A stretch of DNA of 12,296 nucleotides, from assembly GCA_902806215.1 (NCBI GenBank), contig CADCVT010000185.1, forward strand, positions 1 through 12,296, written 5' to 3'. A program made the position numbers and the translations under genes. How positions within the stretch are numbered: the stretch's first letter is position 1; the number at the start of each line of letters is the position of its first letter. This DNA is from an uncultured Solirubrobacteraceae bacterium. Lineage in GTDB: Bacteria > Actinomycetota > Thermoleophilia > Solirubrobacterales > Solirubrobacteraceae. The notes beneath the pieces were generated by a model that searched no databases, was not told where the DNA came from, and saw only the letters and a list, made by a program, of their open reading frames with translations. Shown here in pieces: positions 12,256 to 12,296 of this stretch.

Positions 12256-12296
12256 TTACCGCTTGACGCTGACGTCGGGCTCGACGCCCTCGACGA
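12256..12296 (-). CDS. C-terminal end of an unknown protein (enters from right edge)
   Basis: On the minus strand the last 13 complete codons before TAA at 12256-12258 read VEGVEPDVSVKR plus the stop. GVEPDVxV is the kind of ending seen in carboxy-terminal processing peptidases (S41), but 12 residues are far too few for an assignment. The stop is followed by a GC hairpin, which supports a real gene end. Confidence 0.4.
   Translation of the reverse strand, partial: VEGVEPDVSVKR

Noticed and set aside
11945..12266. Small plus-strand frames (products containing AEGLEPP or GGGTRTPE)
   Set aside because: These are well-known artefacts of translating a tRNA T-arm in antisense.
1..12296. CRISPR arrays, insertion sequences, transposases
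   Set aside because: No regularly spaced repeats, transposase motifs or terminal inverted repeats with target duplications were seen.

Overview
The window is very GC-rich (about 70% by eye), densely coded DNA with G/C-ending codons. It looks like a high-GC actinobacterium, most probably of the Thermoleophilia/Solirubrobacterales type (Conexibacter or Solirubrobacter relatives). That guess rests on composition, on the basic beta-rich C-terminal domain of the secreted LVIVD protein, and on the gene families present. It is an inference, not a database result.

Layout. A patatin-like phospholipase runs off the left edge on the minus strand (<1-439). A 228-bp gap separates it from a divergent secreted LVIVD-repeat protein (668-2701, +). 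That gene converges on a five-gene minus-strand operon (8074 to 2698, read right to left): GNAT acyltransferase, NadE-like amide ligase, AsnB-like amidotransferase, acyl carrier protein, AMP-forming acyl ligase. Three of the four junctions in the operon are 4-nt ATGA/GTGA overlaps and the fourth has a 10-nt gap, so it looks co-transcribed and translationally coupled. Together these genes have the parts of a small acyl/amide biosynthetic pathway: carboxylate activation, carrier protein, two ammonia-type amidation enzymes and an acyltransferase. This is the best candidate for an undescribed system here.

Divergent from the operon, across a 70-bp gap, is a FadR-type GntR regulator (8145-8831) followed by a membrane di-iron fatty acid hydroxylase/sterol desaturase (8842-9747). 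Two CTGGT-N3-ACCAG operators, centred 22 bp apart, lie over the regulator's -10 region and its start codon, which points to autoregulation. A small GNAT (9686-9988) overlaps the end of the hydroxylase. Next come an ECF sigma factor with a coupled single-pass membrane protein, probably its anti-sigma factor (10043-11244), and a pyridoxamine-oxidase-fold protein (11302-11757).

The right end is scrambled. A glyoxalase/VOC C-terminal fragment (ending 12011) abuts the 3' end of a tRNA (T-arm plus acceptor strand, minus strand, 12013-12037) whose remaining parts I cannot find. About 220 bp without a gene follow, then a hairpin and the last 13 codons of a minus-strand gene that enters from the right.

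Four genes that head transcription units and lack a Shine-Dalgarno sequence each have a TANNNT hexamer 6-7 nt before the ATG. This suggests leaderless transcripts and was used here to choose starts.
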